A program made the translations under genes and the position numbers. From Microvirga sp. TS319 (GTDB taxonomy: Bacteria > Pseudomonadota > Alphaproteobacteria > Rhizobiales > Beijerinckiaceae), in assembly GCF_041276405.1 (NCBI RefSeq), contig NZ_JBGGGT010000002.1, positions 967,001 through 1,031,000 of the forward strand: a stretch of DNA of 64,000 bases, given 5' to 3'. Shown here piece by piece: positions 53,706 to 63,056 of the stretch. A model generated the notes under the pieces. It searched no databases. It saw nothing but the letters and a program-made list of their open reading frames with translations, and was not told where the DNA came from. Each line of letters starts with the position of its first letter. Position 1 is the stretch's first letter.

Positions 53706-54386
53706 TTAGCGGCGACGGGGCGCCTGGCCGCCGGGGAGGCGGTCAGCCTGCGCAAGGTGATGCTCGATATGCGGCACCACGGAGGCCGCGAACTGGCGCA
53801 GGGAGGGATCGCCGCCGGCCTGGGCATAGCTCGCGTGCAGGTTCAACGCTTCTTGATGGGCCATCCGTTGATCCTGGCCGTAGAGGCGGTCGAATTCCGG
53901 GCCGGACGTCGCGGCGAGCCGATCCAGCATGGCCGCCTTGTCGGGGCTGAGAGGGACGCCGAGACGGATCGGGGCGATCGAGCCGGTCGCCTCGACGTCG
54001 GCGCCAGCGCCGGCCACAGCACCCGTCGCAGCGCCGACGCCCGCGCCGACTGCGGCGCCGATGGGCCCGGCCACCAGAGCGCCGACGCCCGCGCCGGCCA
54101 GCGTGCCGCCGAGGGAGCCCGGAATGAAATCACCGGAGGCCGTGTAGACCGGGCGGCCGCCATTCAGGGCCTGACTGGTCAGGCCGTGATCGCGGATCAT
54201 TTCCTGAGCGAAGCTGCGCACGTTGGGATTGCGGGAGCGCTGCAGGGCGAGCCGGCTCGACGCAATCTCGAAGGCATCGGACTGGGCCGCCATCGTCCGG
54301 TAGGTCTGGCTGTCCATCATCGTCTGCGCGAAAGCCGGGGCGGAGATCGATGCAAGCAAGGCCGCAAGAGCAACATGTTTCTTCAT
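53706..54386 (-). CDS. Exported DUF4142 protein with a glycine-zipper insertion
   Basis: A 226-residue protein from ATG 54386 with signal peptide VALAALLASISAPAFA. DUF4142 proteins are helical ferritin-like bundles. Here the first half (about 25-75, SDAFEIASSRLALQRSRNPN and FAQEMIRDHG) and the second half (about 140-220, HQEALNLHASYAQAGGD and VVPHIEHHLAQAD) are split. Residues 90-129 between them are glycine/alanine-rich, with GTLAGAGVGALVAGPIGAAV and more of the same, a glycine-zipper pattern typical of outer-membrane-associated proteins. The insertion may anchor the protein to a membrane (inference). An exact EcfG-type promoter lies upstream. Confidence 0.82.
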   Translation of the reverse strand: MKKHVALAALLASISAPAFAQTMMDSQTYRTMAAQSDAFEIASSRLALQRSRNPNVRSFAQEMIRDHGLTSQALNGGRPVYTASGDFIPGSLGGTLAGAGVGALVAGPIGAAVGAGVGAATGAVAGAGADVEATGSIAPIRLGVPLSPDKAAMLDRLAATSGPEFDRLYGQDQRMAHQEALNLHASYAQAGGDPSLRQFAASVVPHIEHHLAQADRLPGGQAPRRR

Positions 54387-54471
54387 GAGATGACTCCTGT
54401 CTGACGGGAGCAGAGCACCGCGCGAAGCCCGCGAGGCTTGCAAAACTCATGGGTGGCTGCTGCACCTCATC

Positions 54472-54496
54472 AACGAGGAGCGATTTAGGCGGTTCC
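54472..54496 (-). promoter_or_regulatory. EcfG-type general-stress promoter of DUF4142 gene
   Basis: On the minus strand GGAAC (54496-54492), 16 bases, then CGTT (54475-54472). This matches the GGAAC-N16/17-CGTT consensus of alphaproteobacterial EcfG sigma factors exactly. The start codon lies 85 bases downstream. It is the best of the three candidate sites in the window. Confidence 0.65.
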
Positions 54497-54680
54497 AGAA
54501 AAGAATAGGAGCGGTTTCGGATCTCCGAAAGAGGCATTATTGCTGCGCTTGACGTCCGGCAGATCGATGCAAACTTGAGATGTTCTATCTTACTTTGCTG
54601 TTCAACGTTCTCAAATGAGCGGAATGCTTGCCGATCAGCTCAAGACATTGAAGTCATCGATGCCCGATAGGAGGTCGCGC

Positions 54681-55595
54681 TTACGGCTGCTCTTGGGACT
54701 CGCGGATCCGGCCGAGCGACAGCATTCCCATGCCGCCGACCGTGCCGTCGGGCTTCAGGCCGCGCAGTTCCGCCTGGAGCAGGAAGCCCGTGTCGTCCTG
54801 GCCGATCGTGAAGACGTGATAGCCCGCCTTGTGCGTGAGGGTTCCGTCGCGGGCCGAGGCCGAAGGAGCGCCGATGACGGGGACCGGACCACGCGGCCCG
54901 CGGATATGCGCCAGCGATCCTACGTGGTTGTGACCGTGAAGGATGAGCTCGGCGCCCACGCGGCCGATCATGGCCTCGAAGCGCTTGGCGTCCGTGAGGT
55001 TGCGCCCGGGCTCCGCTCCGCCGATATGCGGCGGGTGATGGATCAGGACGATGCGGAAGCAGAATGGATCGCGCCCCAGGTCGCCCAGAATCTTCTCGGC
55101 ATCCTTCGTCTGCTGCGAGCCCACCCGCCCGCTGGCCACGAAGGGAAGCGTGGGGATCGCGGAGGACAGGCCGATGATGGCAACCGGCCCGTAACGACGG
55201 AGATAGGGAAACACGCCCTCGCGCCCGTCATCGCCGCGCGTCCAGGGCGCCACCTTCCTGAGCAGCCCTTCCAGCGATCCGCGGACATAGGCGTCGTGAT
55301 TGCCCGGCACGAAGGTGACGCGGGCCGGATCACCCAGGCTCTCGAGAAAGACCCGCGAGGTCTCCCATTCGTCGGGCAGGCCGATATTGCACGTGTCCCC
55401 GGTGCAGGCGATGTGATCCGGATTCTGGGCGTGGATGTCGGCGACGAGTTCCGCCAGGAGCGCCATGTCGTGCAGGTCCTGCCGGCTTCGATGCCAGTTG
55501 TACCAGCCAGTCAGGCGCTTGCTCAGCAATTGCTTCAGGCGCGGCCGGGGCAGGGGCCCCACATGCGGGTCCGTGAGATGGGCAATGCGAAACAT
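54681..55595 (-). CDS. Calcineurin-like metallophosphoesterase
   Basis: A 304-residue protein carrying the full metal-site series: HLTDPHVG (D-x-H), CTGDTCN (GD), FVPGNHDAY (GNHD), LIHHPPH and LHGHNHVGS (GHxH). The layout resembles the cyclic-nucleotide phosphodiesterase CpdA/Icc group, but the substrate cannot be told. No signal peptide is seen. The gene is monocistronic on the minus strand. Confidence 0.88.
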   Translation of the reverse strand: MFRIAHLTDPHVGPLPRPRLKQLLSKRLTGWYNWHRSRQDLHDMALLAELVADIHAQNPDHIACTGDTCNIGLPDEWETSRVFLESLGDPARVTFVPGNHDAYVRGSLEGLLRKVAPWTRGDDGREGVFPYLRRYGPVAIIGLSSAIPTLPFVASGRVGSQQTKDAEKILGDLGRDPFCFRIVLIHHPPHIGGAEPGRNLTDAKRFEAMIGRVGAELILHGHNHVGSLAHIRGPRGPVPVIGAPSASARDGTLTHKAGYHVFTIGQDDTGFLLQAELRGLKPDGTVGGMGMLSLGRIRESQEQP

Positions 55596-56076
55596 GACGG
55601 CCTAATGAAGTGAACGGACGAGAGTTCGCCCGTGCCGCCCGCGGCGTCAAGCATGGCCGATGAAGAAAAGATCCCTCGAAGGCGGCGGCGGTCGGACCCG
55701 TGGCCTTCGCGTCATGGCAGGGGAGAGACGAGGATCGCGGGCCCAGGCTGGATTCTTATGAAGAGTCCGGGCCCGGGCCTGGAGTCAGGCCACGAAAGGT
55801 GGCTCAGCGTTGCCTGAGGCAGATCAGCACTGCGCGCCCGGGATCAGGGTCGAATAGATCCGACGATCCTCGAGGTTGAGAGCCGGGGACCAGGAGAAGC
55901 GGGCAGAGCGGTTGAGATAGGACAGGATCAGCGACAGGAACATTGGAACACCTATGGTTGCCGCTGTATTAGACCTTAGTCGGATGCAGGTCACGCGCGA
56001 ATCCCCCGGACCAGCCATGCGTGGAATGAATGTCTATGTTCATCTTCCCGTAATCTTCGGATGATTAATTCGACCA
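55596..56076. other. Intergenic region with one doubtful small frame
   Basis: About 480 bases between a leftward phosphoesterase and a rightward Nudix gene. It contains a repeated GGGCCC-rich motif near 55740-55780 (GGGCCCAGGCTGGA and GGGCCCGGGCCTGGA) and the doubtful small frame at 55824-55943. A plus-strand frame at 55653-55817 is Arg/Pro-rich with no ribosome site, and I do not support it. Confidence 0.4.
55824..55943 (-). CDS. Possible 39-residue small protein
   Basis: From ATG 55943 the frame reads MFLSLILSYLNRSARFSWSP and ends YSTLIPGAQC. It has a short hydrophobic N-terminus and no known motif. The ribosome site is weak. Its isolated place in a long gap makes a small leftward gene possible, but it may be chance. 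Confidence 0.25.
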   Translation of the reverse strand: MFLSLILSYLNRSARFSWSPALNLEDRRIYSTLIPGAQC

Positions 56077-56559
56077 ATGTCCGACTCCATGCCCTCGCGT
56101 AAAGCCTCCCGTTTCGTGTCCTGGGGGCTTCACACCTATTGGCGGTTTTCCCGGGGCATGACCCTAGGGGTGCGGGGCATGGTCCTCGACGGGGAGAACC
56201 GGGTCTTCCTCATCCGGCATACCTACGTGCCCGGCTGGCATCTGCCCGGGGGCGGCGTGGAGACCGGAGAGACGGCGCTCGATGCGCTGGCCCGCGAGCT
56301 GCGCGAGGAGGCCTGCATCGCCATCGACGCGCCGCCGATCCTTGCAGGCGTGTTCTTCAACCGGCGGGTCTCGCGGCGCGATCACGTGCTCGTCTATCTG
56401 ATCCGACATTTCACCGTCGTCGAGGAGAAGCAGCCCGATCGCGAGATCGCGGAGGCCGGCTTCTTCCCCCTCGACCGATTGCCTGAAGGCACGACGGAGG
56501 CGACGCGCCGTCGTCTGGCGGAAATCGTCGAAGGCCGTCCCCTGTCGCCGGTCTGGTGA
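56077..56559 (+). CDS. Nudix hydrolase
   Basis: A 160-residue protein with the Nudix box at about residues 66-89 (GGGVETGETALDALARELRE then EACI), where the usual Gly near the end is Cys. The REL-x-EE metal-binding core is intact. An N-terminal stretch (FVSWGLHTYWRFSRGMTLGV) precedes the domain, as in a group of Nudix proteins common in Hyphomicrobiales. It likely hydrolyses a nucleoside diphosphate derivative; the substrate is unknown. Confidence 0.87.
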   Translation: MSDSMPSRKASRFVSWGLHTYWRFSRGMTLGVRGMVLDGENRVFLIRHTYVPGWHLPGGGVETGETALDALARELREEACIAIDAPPILAGVFFNRRVSRRDHVLVYLIRHFTVVEEKQPDREIAEAGFFPLDRLPEGTTEATRRRLAEIVEGRPLSPVW

Positions 56560-56717
56560 AAGAGAAGCGTTTGCGCGCCGTGTCCGAGGCTGCTATGGCC
56601 TGGGCACCCGAGGAAGCGCCATACCGATGATCATGAACCGGATTCAGCGACGACGACACGGCTGATCGCATCGTCCAGCCCCATTCGTATTGTGTCTTCC
56701 GCTTTTCGAGTCCGTCC

Positions 56718-57224
56718 ATGACCGAGCTTTCCCTTCTCATTCGCTCCGAGCAGCCCATCGACGACGAGGCGATCGAGCGCCTTCACGAGCGTGCCTTCGG
56801 TCCGGGGCGCTATGCCCGCACGGCTTCCCGCCTGAGGGAGGGCGCGGGCCATCTGCCGGAACTCTCCTTCACGGCCATGGTGGGCACCCTGTTGGTAGGC
56901 TCCGTGCGCCTGACTCCCGTCATGGCGGGCCGGGAGCCGGCCCTGATGCTCGGGCCCTTGGCCGTCGAACCCGCCTTCGAGAGCCGGGGCATCGGCGCCG
57001 CGCTCATGCGCCGCTCGCTGGATGCGGCACGGACGAGGGGGCACACGCTCGTGCTGCTCGTGGGAGACGAGCCCTATTACCGCCGTTTCGGATTCAAGCT
57101 CATTCCGCAGGGTCTGCAGCTGCCCGGTCCCGTCAATCCCTCGCGGTTCCTGGCCCTCGAGCTGGAGGAGGGGAGCCTGGCTCGCGCCAGGGGCATCGTC
57201 ACGCCGCTTCCGAAAGAGGCGTGA
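56718..57224 (+). CDS. GNAT-family N-acetyltransferase (YhbS-like)
   Basis: A 168-residue GNAT protein. GSVRLTPVMAGREPALMLGP leads to LAVEPAFESRGIGAALMRRS, whose Q/R-x-x-G-x-G/A acetyl-CoA loop is SRGIGA. LVLLVGDEPYYRRFGFKLIP is the conserved YhbS-type motif. The acceptor is unknown. Its stop is immediately next to the end of the convergent membrane-protein gene. Confidence 0.85.
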   Translation: MTELSLLIRSEQPIDDEAIERLHERAFGPGRYARTASRLREGAGHLPELSFTAMVGTLLVGSVRLTPVMAGREPALMLGPLAVEPAFESRGIGAALMRRSLDAARTRGHTLVLLVGDEPYYRRFGFKLIPQGLQLPGPVNPSRFLALELEEGSLARARGIVTPLPKEA

Positions 57225-59303
57225 TCAGGCCCGTCTCCGGCCTTCCGTCAGCCAGGCCGCGAGCGTTGCGCCGATCAGGAGCGCGAGACCGACGAAGCCG
57301 AGCGCCAGCGGGAACACCGAGACGCCGCGCACGATGGCGCTCTGGCTCGGCCTGATGCCGATCCAGTCGCCGCCGGAAAAGCGCGAGCCCGAATGCACGG
57401 CCAGGATCCGGGGTACGGTGATGCTCTGATCGCCCGCCGTCGCCACCCGCCGCACCGAGCCGCCGGTCGCCTCCGCGATCGGAGCGAGAGCCTCCGTATT
57501 GCTGAACACGTCCATCAATTCGCGGGGATTGGCCGGTCCGATGCTGACGAAGGCGATGAGATCGCCCGACCGGACCGTGTGAAGCCCCAGCTCCTTGCCC
57601 TCGACCTCGGCCGTGAAGAGGCCCGGCCGGCTCTCGGTGAGCGCAATGCTGGTCTCCGCGCCGCTCGGCGACACGAGCGTGATCGGATCGGCGGCATCCG
57701 CCATGGTCTGTCGCTCGATGTGGATCGTGCGCCCGCTGGCGGAAGCACGCAGGGCTTCCTCTTCAAGCGCCGGTTCCTTCATGAGCCAATGGGCGAGGCG
57801 GCGCAGGAGATCGAGATGCGGTCCGCCGTCCTGGTAGCCGCGCGCCCAGAGCCAGGCGTGATCCGACAGGAGCAGCGCGACGCGGCCCTTCTCCTCGCGG
57901 CGCAGCACGAGCAGCGGGAGATCGTTCGCGCCGGACATCAGCGTCGCGCCCGATGGCACGTCGGAGCCGATGATGCGCAGCCATTCGCCCCATGACGGCG
58001 GCGACGTCTCGGAACCCGGCAGGTCGCGGGTCACCGGATGGCGGTTTCCCGTGTCGGTGATGTGAGCCTTGTAGGGCTGCTCGACGATGCGGCCGTTGGG
58101 AATGCCGGGAATGACGGGCGCGAGCCGCGTCTGCGCCAGGCTGCCGTAGCTTGCGAATTCCGGCCCCGCCGCCACGAGGATCGCCCCGCCTTCGCGTACG
58201 TAGCGCACGATGTTCTCGAAATAGCTCGAGGGCAGGATGCTCTGGTTCGCATAGCGGTCGAAGATGATCAGGTCGAAATCCTTGATCTTCTGCTGGAACA
58301 GCTCGCGGGTCGGGAAGGCGATCAGGGACAATTCGTTGATCGGCGTGCCGTCCTGCTTTTCCGGGGGCCGCAGGATCGTGAAGTGGACGAGATCCACATT
58401 GGCGTCGGATTTCAGCAGGTTGCGCCATGTGCGCTCGCCCGCATGGGGTTCTCCGGACACGAGCAGCACGCGCAGCTTCTCGCGGATGCCCTCGATGGGG
58501 ACGACGGCGCGGTTGTTGGCCAGAGTCAGCTCGCCGGGCAGGCCTTCCACTTCCACTTCGACCACATTCGTGCCGCCATGCTCGATCTGCACCTGCAGGG
58601 AGAACGGGGTGTCGGCGCGCACCTGCTGGCGCGACAGAACCTGCCCGTCGCGCCGGAGCGTGACGAGGGCCGAGCCCGTGCCGCCGCGCTCCATCACCTG
58701 CGCCCGGATGGTCTGTTCCTTGCCGACGATGCCGAAGCGGGGCGCCTCGATCAGCTTGATCTGGCGGTCGCGCTCGTCGGGACGGCCCGTGATGAGGGCG
58801 TGAAGCGGCGCATGGAAACCGAGCGCCTCGGCATTGGGTGGGATATCGTGCACCACGCCGTCGGTGATGAAGATGACGCCCGCCAAGCGGTCCGGCGGGA
58901 CGTCGGCGAGGCCGTTCGAGAGGGCCGCGAACAGGCGCGTTCCCTCGTCCCCCGTGCTGTCGCCCGCTTCGATGTAGCGCGGCTCCACATCGGCGAGCGA
59001 GCCGAAACGCCGCTCCAGTTCGGCCTTGACCTGATCGGTCATCGCGGAGCGGTCGCCGAGCGTCTGAGACGTCGAGCGGTCGGTCACGACCGCCACGATA
59101 TCCTTCACCTTCTCGCGCTCCTCCTGCACGAGGGAGGGATTGGCGAGAGCCAAAAGGACGAGGGCCAGGGCCAGGGCCCTGAGGATGGCCACGGGACCGC
59201 GGGAGACGATCGCGAGAATCGCCAGCAGGGCAGCGACGGCGCCGACGGCCCAGAGCGCATAAGCCGGGATGAGGGGCGAGAAGCTGATCGAAAGAACTGA
59301 CAT
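57225..59303 (-). CDS. Large membrane protein with glutamine-amidotransferase-like core
   Basis: This 692-residue protein has two N-terminal helices (YALWAVGAVAALLAILAIVS and AILRALALALVLLALANPSL). A VWA-like region (IVAVVTDRSTSQTLGDRSAM) and a class-I amidotransferase-like region (DLIIFDRYANQSILPSSYFE ... ILVAAGPEFA) come next. A C-terminal helix (LALGFVGLALLIGATLAAWL) ends the protein. It is the last gene of the MoxR-DUF58-DUF4159 locus. Such sets are related to Bat aerotolerance and MoxR chaperone systems. The exact role is unknown. Confidence 0.78.
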   Translation of the reverse strand: MSVLSISFSPLIPAYALWAVGAVAALLAILAIVSRGPVAILRALALALVLLALANPSLVQEEREKVKDIVAVVTDRSTSQTLGDRSAMTDQVKAELERRFGSLADVEPRYIEAGDSTGDEGTRLFAALSNGLADVPPDRLAGVIFITDGVVHDIPPNAEALGFHAPLHALITGRPDERDRQIKLIEAPRFGIVGKEQTIRAQVMERGGTGSALVTLRRDGQVLSRQQVRADTPFSLQVQIEHGGTNVVEVEVEGLPGELTLANNRAVVPIEGIREKLRVLLVSGEPHAGERTWRNLLKSDANVDLVHFTILRPPEKQDGTPINELSLIAFPTRELFQQKIKDFDLIIFDRYANQSILPSSYFENIVRYVREGGAILVAAGPEFASYGSLAQTRLAPVIPGIPNGRIVEQPYKAHITDTGNRHPVTRDLPGSETSPPSWGEWLRIIGSDVPSGATLMSGANDLPLLVLRREEKGRVALLLSDHAWLWARGYQDGGPHLDLLRRLAHWLMKEPALEEEALRASASGRTIHIERQTMADAADPITLVSPSGAETSIALTESRPGLFTAEVEGKELGLHTVRSGDLIAFVSIGPANPRELMDVFSNTEALAPIAEATGGSVRRVATAGDQSITVPRILAVHSGSRFSGGDWIGIRPSQSAIVRGVSVFPLALGFVGLALLIGATLAAWLTEGRRRA

Positions 59304-59311
59304 GAACCGCC

Positions 59312-62116
59312 TTATTGCCCTAGCCGCTCGAGCAGCGCGGGCACATGCACCTGATCCGCCTTGTAGTTCCCGGTGAGCGTATACATCACGATGTTGATGC
59401 CGCTCCGGTAGGCCATTTCACGCTGGCGCGGATCGCTTCCGACGACGGGGAAGAGATATTCCCCACGATTGCCGACGGCCCAGGCGGCGGCAAGGTCGTT
59501 GGAGGTGATGATGATCGGCGACACGCTGTCTCCGGAACGGGCCGGCCGGTTCTGCTCACCTTCCGCCTGCGGAGGCAGGGCCTCGACCCAGGTCTGCCCC
59601 GTGGCGTAGCGGCCCGGGAAGGCGTCCAGGATATAGAAGGTCTTCGTCAGCACGTGGTCGCCCGGCACCGGCTCCAGCTCGGGAATGTCCAGGGTGGCGA
59701 GCATGCGGCGCAAATACTGGCCCTCGGCGCTGACGGCGCCGTCGGGGCGGTTGTTGAAGGCGTCGCGCGTATCGAAGATGACGGTGCCGCCGCCCTTCAT
59801 GAAGGCGTCGAGCCGCCGGATCGCGGCTTCCGACGGCATCGGCCGCGTGGCCACGATGGGCCAGTAGATCAGTGGATAGAACGCGACTTCGTCTCGCGAG
59901 AGGTCGATGCCGATCGGATCGCCCGGGGAAAGAGCGGTGCGCTGCGACAGAATCTGCGTCAGCCCCGTGAGCCCGGCTCGGCTCGTATCGTCGACGGCCG
60001 TATCGCCCGTGATCACATAGGCCAGGCGCGTGACCAGGGCGGGACTCGCGTTCTCGTCGACGCGGCGCGATCCGAGATCCTGCGCCCGCGCATCGAAGGC
60101 GGAGGAAAGGAGCAGCATCGATGCGAGCAGGATGGAGGCCGCGGCCCCGGTTTTGCGCAGGCGCCCCGACAGGTTCGCGAGATGGCCGCCGAGCCAGAGC
60201 GAGGCCAGCGTGTCGGCCAGGAGCAGGATGAGGGCGAGCATGAAGAGAGGCATGCGCAGGTCGACGGTCTGGGCACCCGCCAGCGGGGCAATCCGCGCTT
60301 TGAGAGGAGCAATGTCGAGCGGCGCGAGCTTGTCCGCGGGCAGAAGGGCATTCACGGCAAGGCTCGAATCGACTGGGCCATAGAAGCCTGGCGGGTGCTC
60401 GCCCGTCGCGCGATCGCCATAACTGCGCGGGACCGCGCGGGCATTGGGGGGAGGCGACGTGAACATCCCGTAGCCGTCGAGGGTGAGGCGCGGGGCGACG
60501 GTCTCGTTCTCCGCGTTGCGCGCCTCGGCGTTCACGTCGTGCGGAGCGCCTGAAAGTGCCGTGATCCGGCGAAGCATGTCGACGAAGAGCCCGGACAGCG
60601 GCAGGTTCGACCAGGTGGTGTCCGCCGTCACGTGAAAGAGGACGAGGAGGCCGTCGCCGCGCTTGTCCGCCGTGACGATGGGCGTTCCGTCCGCCAGCGA
60701 CGCCCAGGTGCGCGAGGCCAGATCCCCGTCGGGCTCCGCGAGGATCTGGCGGCGGATGCCGATCTCGTCCGGAATCTTGAGCCCGAAGAAGGGACTTTCG
60801 CGCGTGAAAGGCGCAAACGTCTTCGGGGTATCCCAGGAGAGCGAGCCGCCGAGACTGCGCCCGCCGCGGCGCAGCCGCACCGGCACGAGTTCGTCGTTCC
60901 CGGCCGCCAGGCGCGACCCGGCGAAGCGCAGGAGCAATCCGCCTTTCTCGACGAATTCCGTAACCCTGCCCAGGGTCTCGCGGTCGAGGCCGCCCACGTC
61001 GGCGAGGACGAGCACCGAGACCTGCTCCCCGATCAGCTGGTTGACCGCATCGGCGACGCCCCCGTGCCCCGTCCGGATTTCCGAATAGGGCGAGAGGGCC
61101 CGCTCGATGTAAAAGAGCGGCGAGAGCAGGGGCTGGGTCTGATCGGCGGTGCCGCCGAAAACAAGCCCGACGCGCCGGCGCTTGCTGCGCTCGTCGATCA
61201 GGTTCACGGCACCGGCGGAACCCTCGCCCAGAATCTCGATGCGCGCGATGGCATTCCGGATCTCGGTGGGGAGGTCGAAGGCCACCGTCGTCTCGGTCGC
61301 GCTCGGATCGAAGCTGAAATGCATGTCGGCGAGCGGCAGGTTCTTGAGGTCCACCGCGCGCAGGATCCCCGAGTCGCGACCGTTCGGCTCCGCCCGCACG
61401 ATCCGTGCGTTCAGGCGGCCGCCGGCATTCTCGACGCCGGCCAGGGCAAGCGTGGAGGCACGTTCGGATTTGAGCACCGTGATCCGCCGGTCATCCGCCA
61501 TCTGGGCCAAACCGTCGATGAAGCCTTGCCCGTCAACGCCGGCCACCCCGTCACTGATCCAGACGATGTTCGCGTCGGGCGTGCTTTCCAGAAAGCGCCT
61601 GATCGAGTCGAGATGGGCCGCGCGGTCCTGCAGGTGCGGCTGCGGCTTCAGGGACCGCAGGCGCTCCAGGGCCGTCGCGGGATCGGACAATTCGAAGGCG
61701 GCCGGCTGCTCGGCCGTCGCCACGAGGGCGACGGTGCGGCCGTCGCGGCCTGCCGCTTCGATGCGTTCGGCGGCGAGGCTCGTGCGGTCCCGCCAGTCAT
61801 GGGCGGCGGCAAGGCCGTTGTCCACGATCAGGAGGAGCGGCGCGCGGCTGTTGTCGCCGGCGAGAGGGTTCCAGATCGGCCCGGCGGCCGCCAGGATGAG
61901 AAAGGCCGCGAGAGCCAGGCGCATGAGCAGCAGCCACCAGGGCGTGCGTGCGGGCGTCTCCTGTTCGGGCCGCAGGTCGGCAAGAATCCTGAGCGGCGGA
62001 AAATCCACCCGTCGTGGCTGCGGCGGCGTGATGCGCAGCAGCAGCCAGATGGCGGGAAGCGCCGCGAGCGCCGTCAGGACGAGCGGAACGGCGAAGGTGA
62101 GGGGAAGGCCGAGCAT
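59312..62116 (-). CDS. BatA N-terminal and DUF4159 domain membrane protein
   Basis: A 934-residue protein. The N-terminus (VPLVLTALAALPAIWLLLRI, PPQPRRVDFPPLRIL, then PWWLLLMRLALAAFLILAAA) is the BatA/aerotolerance-regulator N-terminal module. A VWA-like segment (LLLIVDNGLAAAHDW) and further helices near residues 595-640 follow. The C-terminal DUF4159 domain (about 715-930) has FYPLIYWPI, KGGGTVIFDTRDAF and the end GINIVMYTLTGNYK. It is anchored in the inner membrane with large soluble parts. It follows the DUF58 gene by 3 bases and precedes the 692-residue protein by 8. Confidence 0.85.
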   Translation of the reverse strand: MLGLPLTFAVPLVLTALAALPAIWLLLRITPPQPRRVDFPPLRILADLRPEQETPARTPWWLLLMRLALAAFLILAAAGPIWNPLAGDNSRAPLLLIVDNGLAAAHDWRDRTSLAAERIEAAGRDGRTVALVATAEQPAAFELSDPATALERLRSLKPQPHLQDRAAHLDSIRRFLESTPDANIVWISDGVAGVDGQGFIDGLAQMADDRRITVLKSERASTLALAGVENAGGRLNARIVRAEPNGRDSGILRAVDLKNLPLADMHFSFDPSATETTVAFDLPTEIRNAIARIEILGEGSAGAVNLIDERSKRRRVGLVFGGTADQTQPLLSPLFYIERALSPYSEIRTGHGGVADAVNQLIGEQVSVLVLADVGGLDRETLGRVTEFVEKGGLLLRFAGSRLAAGNDELVPVRLRRGGRSLGGSLSWDTPKTFAPFTRESPFFGLKIPDEIGIRRQILAEPDGDLASRTWASLADGTPIVTADKRGDGLLVLFHVTADTTWSNLPLSGLFVDMLRRITALSGAPHDVNAEARNAENETVAPRLTLDGYGMFTSPPPNARAVPRSYGDRATGEHPPGFYGPVDSSLAVNALLPADKLAPLDIAPLKARIAPLAGAQTVDLRMPLFMLALILLLADTLASLWLGGHLANLSGRLRKTGAAASILLASMLLLSSAFDARAQDLGSRRVDENASPALVTRLAYVITGDTAVDDTSRAGLTGLTQILSQRTALSPGDPIGIDLSRDEVAFYPLIYWPIVATRPMPSEAAIRRLDAFMKGGGTVIFDTRDAFNNRPDGAVSAEGQYLRRMLATLDIPELEPVPGDHVLTKTFYILDAFPGRYATGQTWVEALPPQAEGEQNRPARSGDSVSPIIITSNDLAAAWAVGNRGEYLFPVVGSDPRQREMAYRSGINIVMYTLTGNYKADQVHVPALLERLGQ

Positions 62117-62119
62117 GGG

Positions 62120-63046
62120 CTAGAGTCCTCCCCATGTCACGCCGCGAGCGGCCGAGACCAGCGTCAGCAGGCGCAGCGCCGCCTCGCTGGCCGGCCGATC
62201 GGTGCGATGGACCGTGAAGGTCCAGCCTCGGCGGCGGGTGATCTCCTGCAACTCGGCGCGATGCTGCGCGATCCGCTCCCGATAGGCGCGGCCCCAGGCC
62301 TGGGCATCGCCGATGCGAAGCGAGAGGCCGTCCTCGAGGTCGTGCAGGACGGCTTGGCCCTGGAACGGGAAGGTCTCCTCGACGGGATCGACGATCATGA
62401 CCAGATGGCCGCGCGAGCCGCGGGCGGAGATACCCTCGACGGCGGCACCGATGTCGCGCACGGGAGAGAGAAAGTCGCTGATGAGAATGGCTTCGTGCTG
62501 AGGCGCGATGGGAGCGCCCGGCGGAAGATCGTCCTCCAGGGATGAACGGTCCGTCACCAGGGTCTGGGCCATGGTCTCGGCGATACGCCGCGTGGCGCGC
62601 GGCGCCATCAGGCCGAGCATGCCGACCCGCTCGCCCGATTCCACGAAGCAATCGGCGAGAGCCAGGCCCAGCACCACGGCGCGCTCGATCTTGGGAGCCT
62701 GGGCAAGTTCCGAGGCATAGGCCATCGAGGCGGAGCGGTCGATCCAGACCCACAGAGTCTGGGCCGTTTCCCATTCACGCTCGCGCACGTAGAGCCGGTC
62801 GTCGCGGCCGGAGCGGCGCCAGTCGATGCGCTGGGCGGCCTCGCCGGTCACGAAGGGACGGAATTGCCAGAAGCTCTCGCCGACGCCGGAACGTCTGCGG
62901 CCATGGATTCCATGCGCGAGGTTCGCCGCCACGCGTCGTGCCTCGAGCACGAGGCGCGGCATGCGATGGGCGAGCGAGAGGGCGCTCTCGGTTTCCTGGC
63001 GCCCTGGTGAGCGGGCGCTCTCGGGAAGGACCCGGACACGGGCCAT
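62120..63046 (-). CDS. DUF58 domain protein
   Basis: A 308-residue cytosolic protein with the DUF58 core: GVGESFWQFRPFVTGEAAQR, IDWRRSGRDDRLYVREREWE and a VWA-like LWVWIDRSASMAYAS. It lies between moxR and the DUF4159 gene with 10- and 3-base gaps. DUF58 proteins commonly pair with MoxR ATPases, probably as client or adaptor. Function beyond that is unknown. Confidence 0.9.
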   Translation of the reverse strand: MARVRVLPESARSPGRQETESALSLAHRMPRLVLEARRVAANLAHGIHGRRRSGVGESFWQFRPFVTGEAAQRIDWRRSGRDDRLYVREREWETAQTLWVWIDRSASMAYASELAQAPKIERAVVLGLALADCFVESGERVGMLGLMAPRATRRIAETMAQTLVTDRSSLEDDLPPGAPIAPQHEAILISDFLSPVRDIGAAVEGISARGSRGHLVMIVDPVEETFPFQGQAVLHDLEDGLSLRIGDAQAWGRAYRERIAQHRAELQEITRRRGWTFTVHRTDRPASEAALRLLTLVSAARGVTWGGL

Positions 63047-63056
63047 GACGAAATCC

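Noticed and set aside
55653..55817. 54-codon Arg/Pro-rich plus-strand frame
   Set aside because: Low complexity, no ribosome site, in a GC-rich intergenic stretch.
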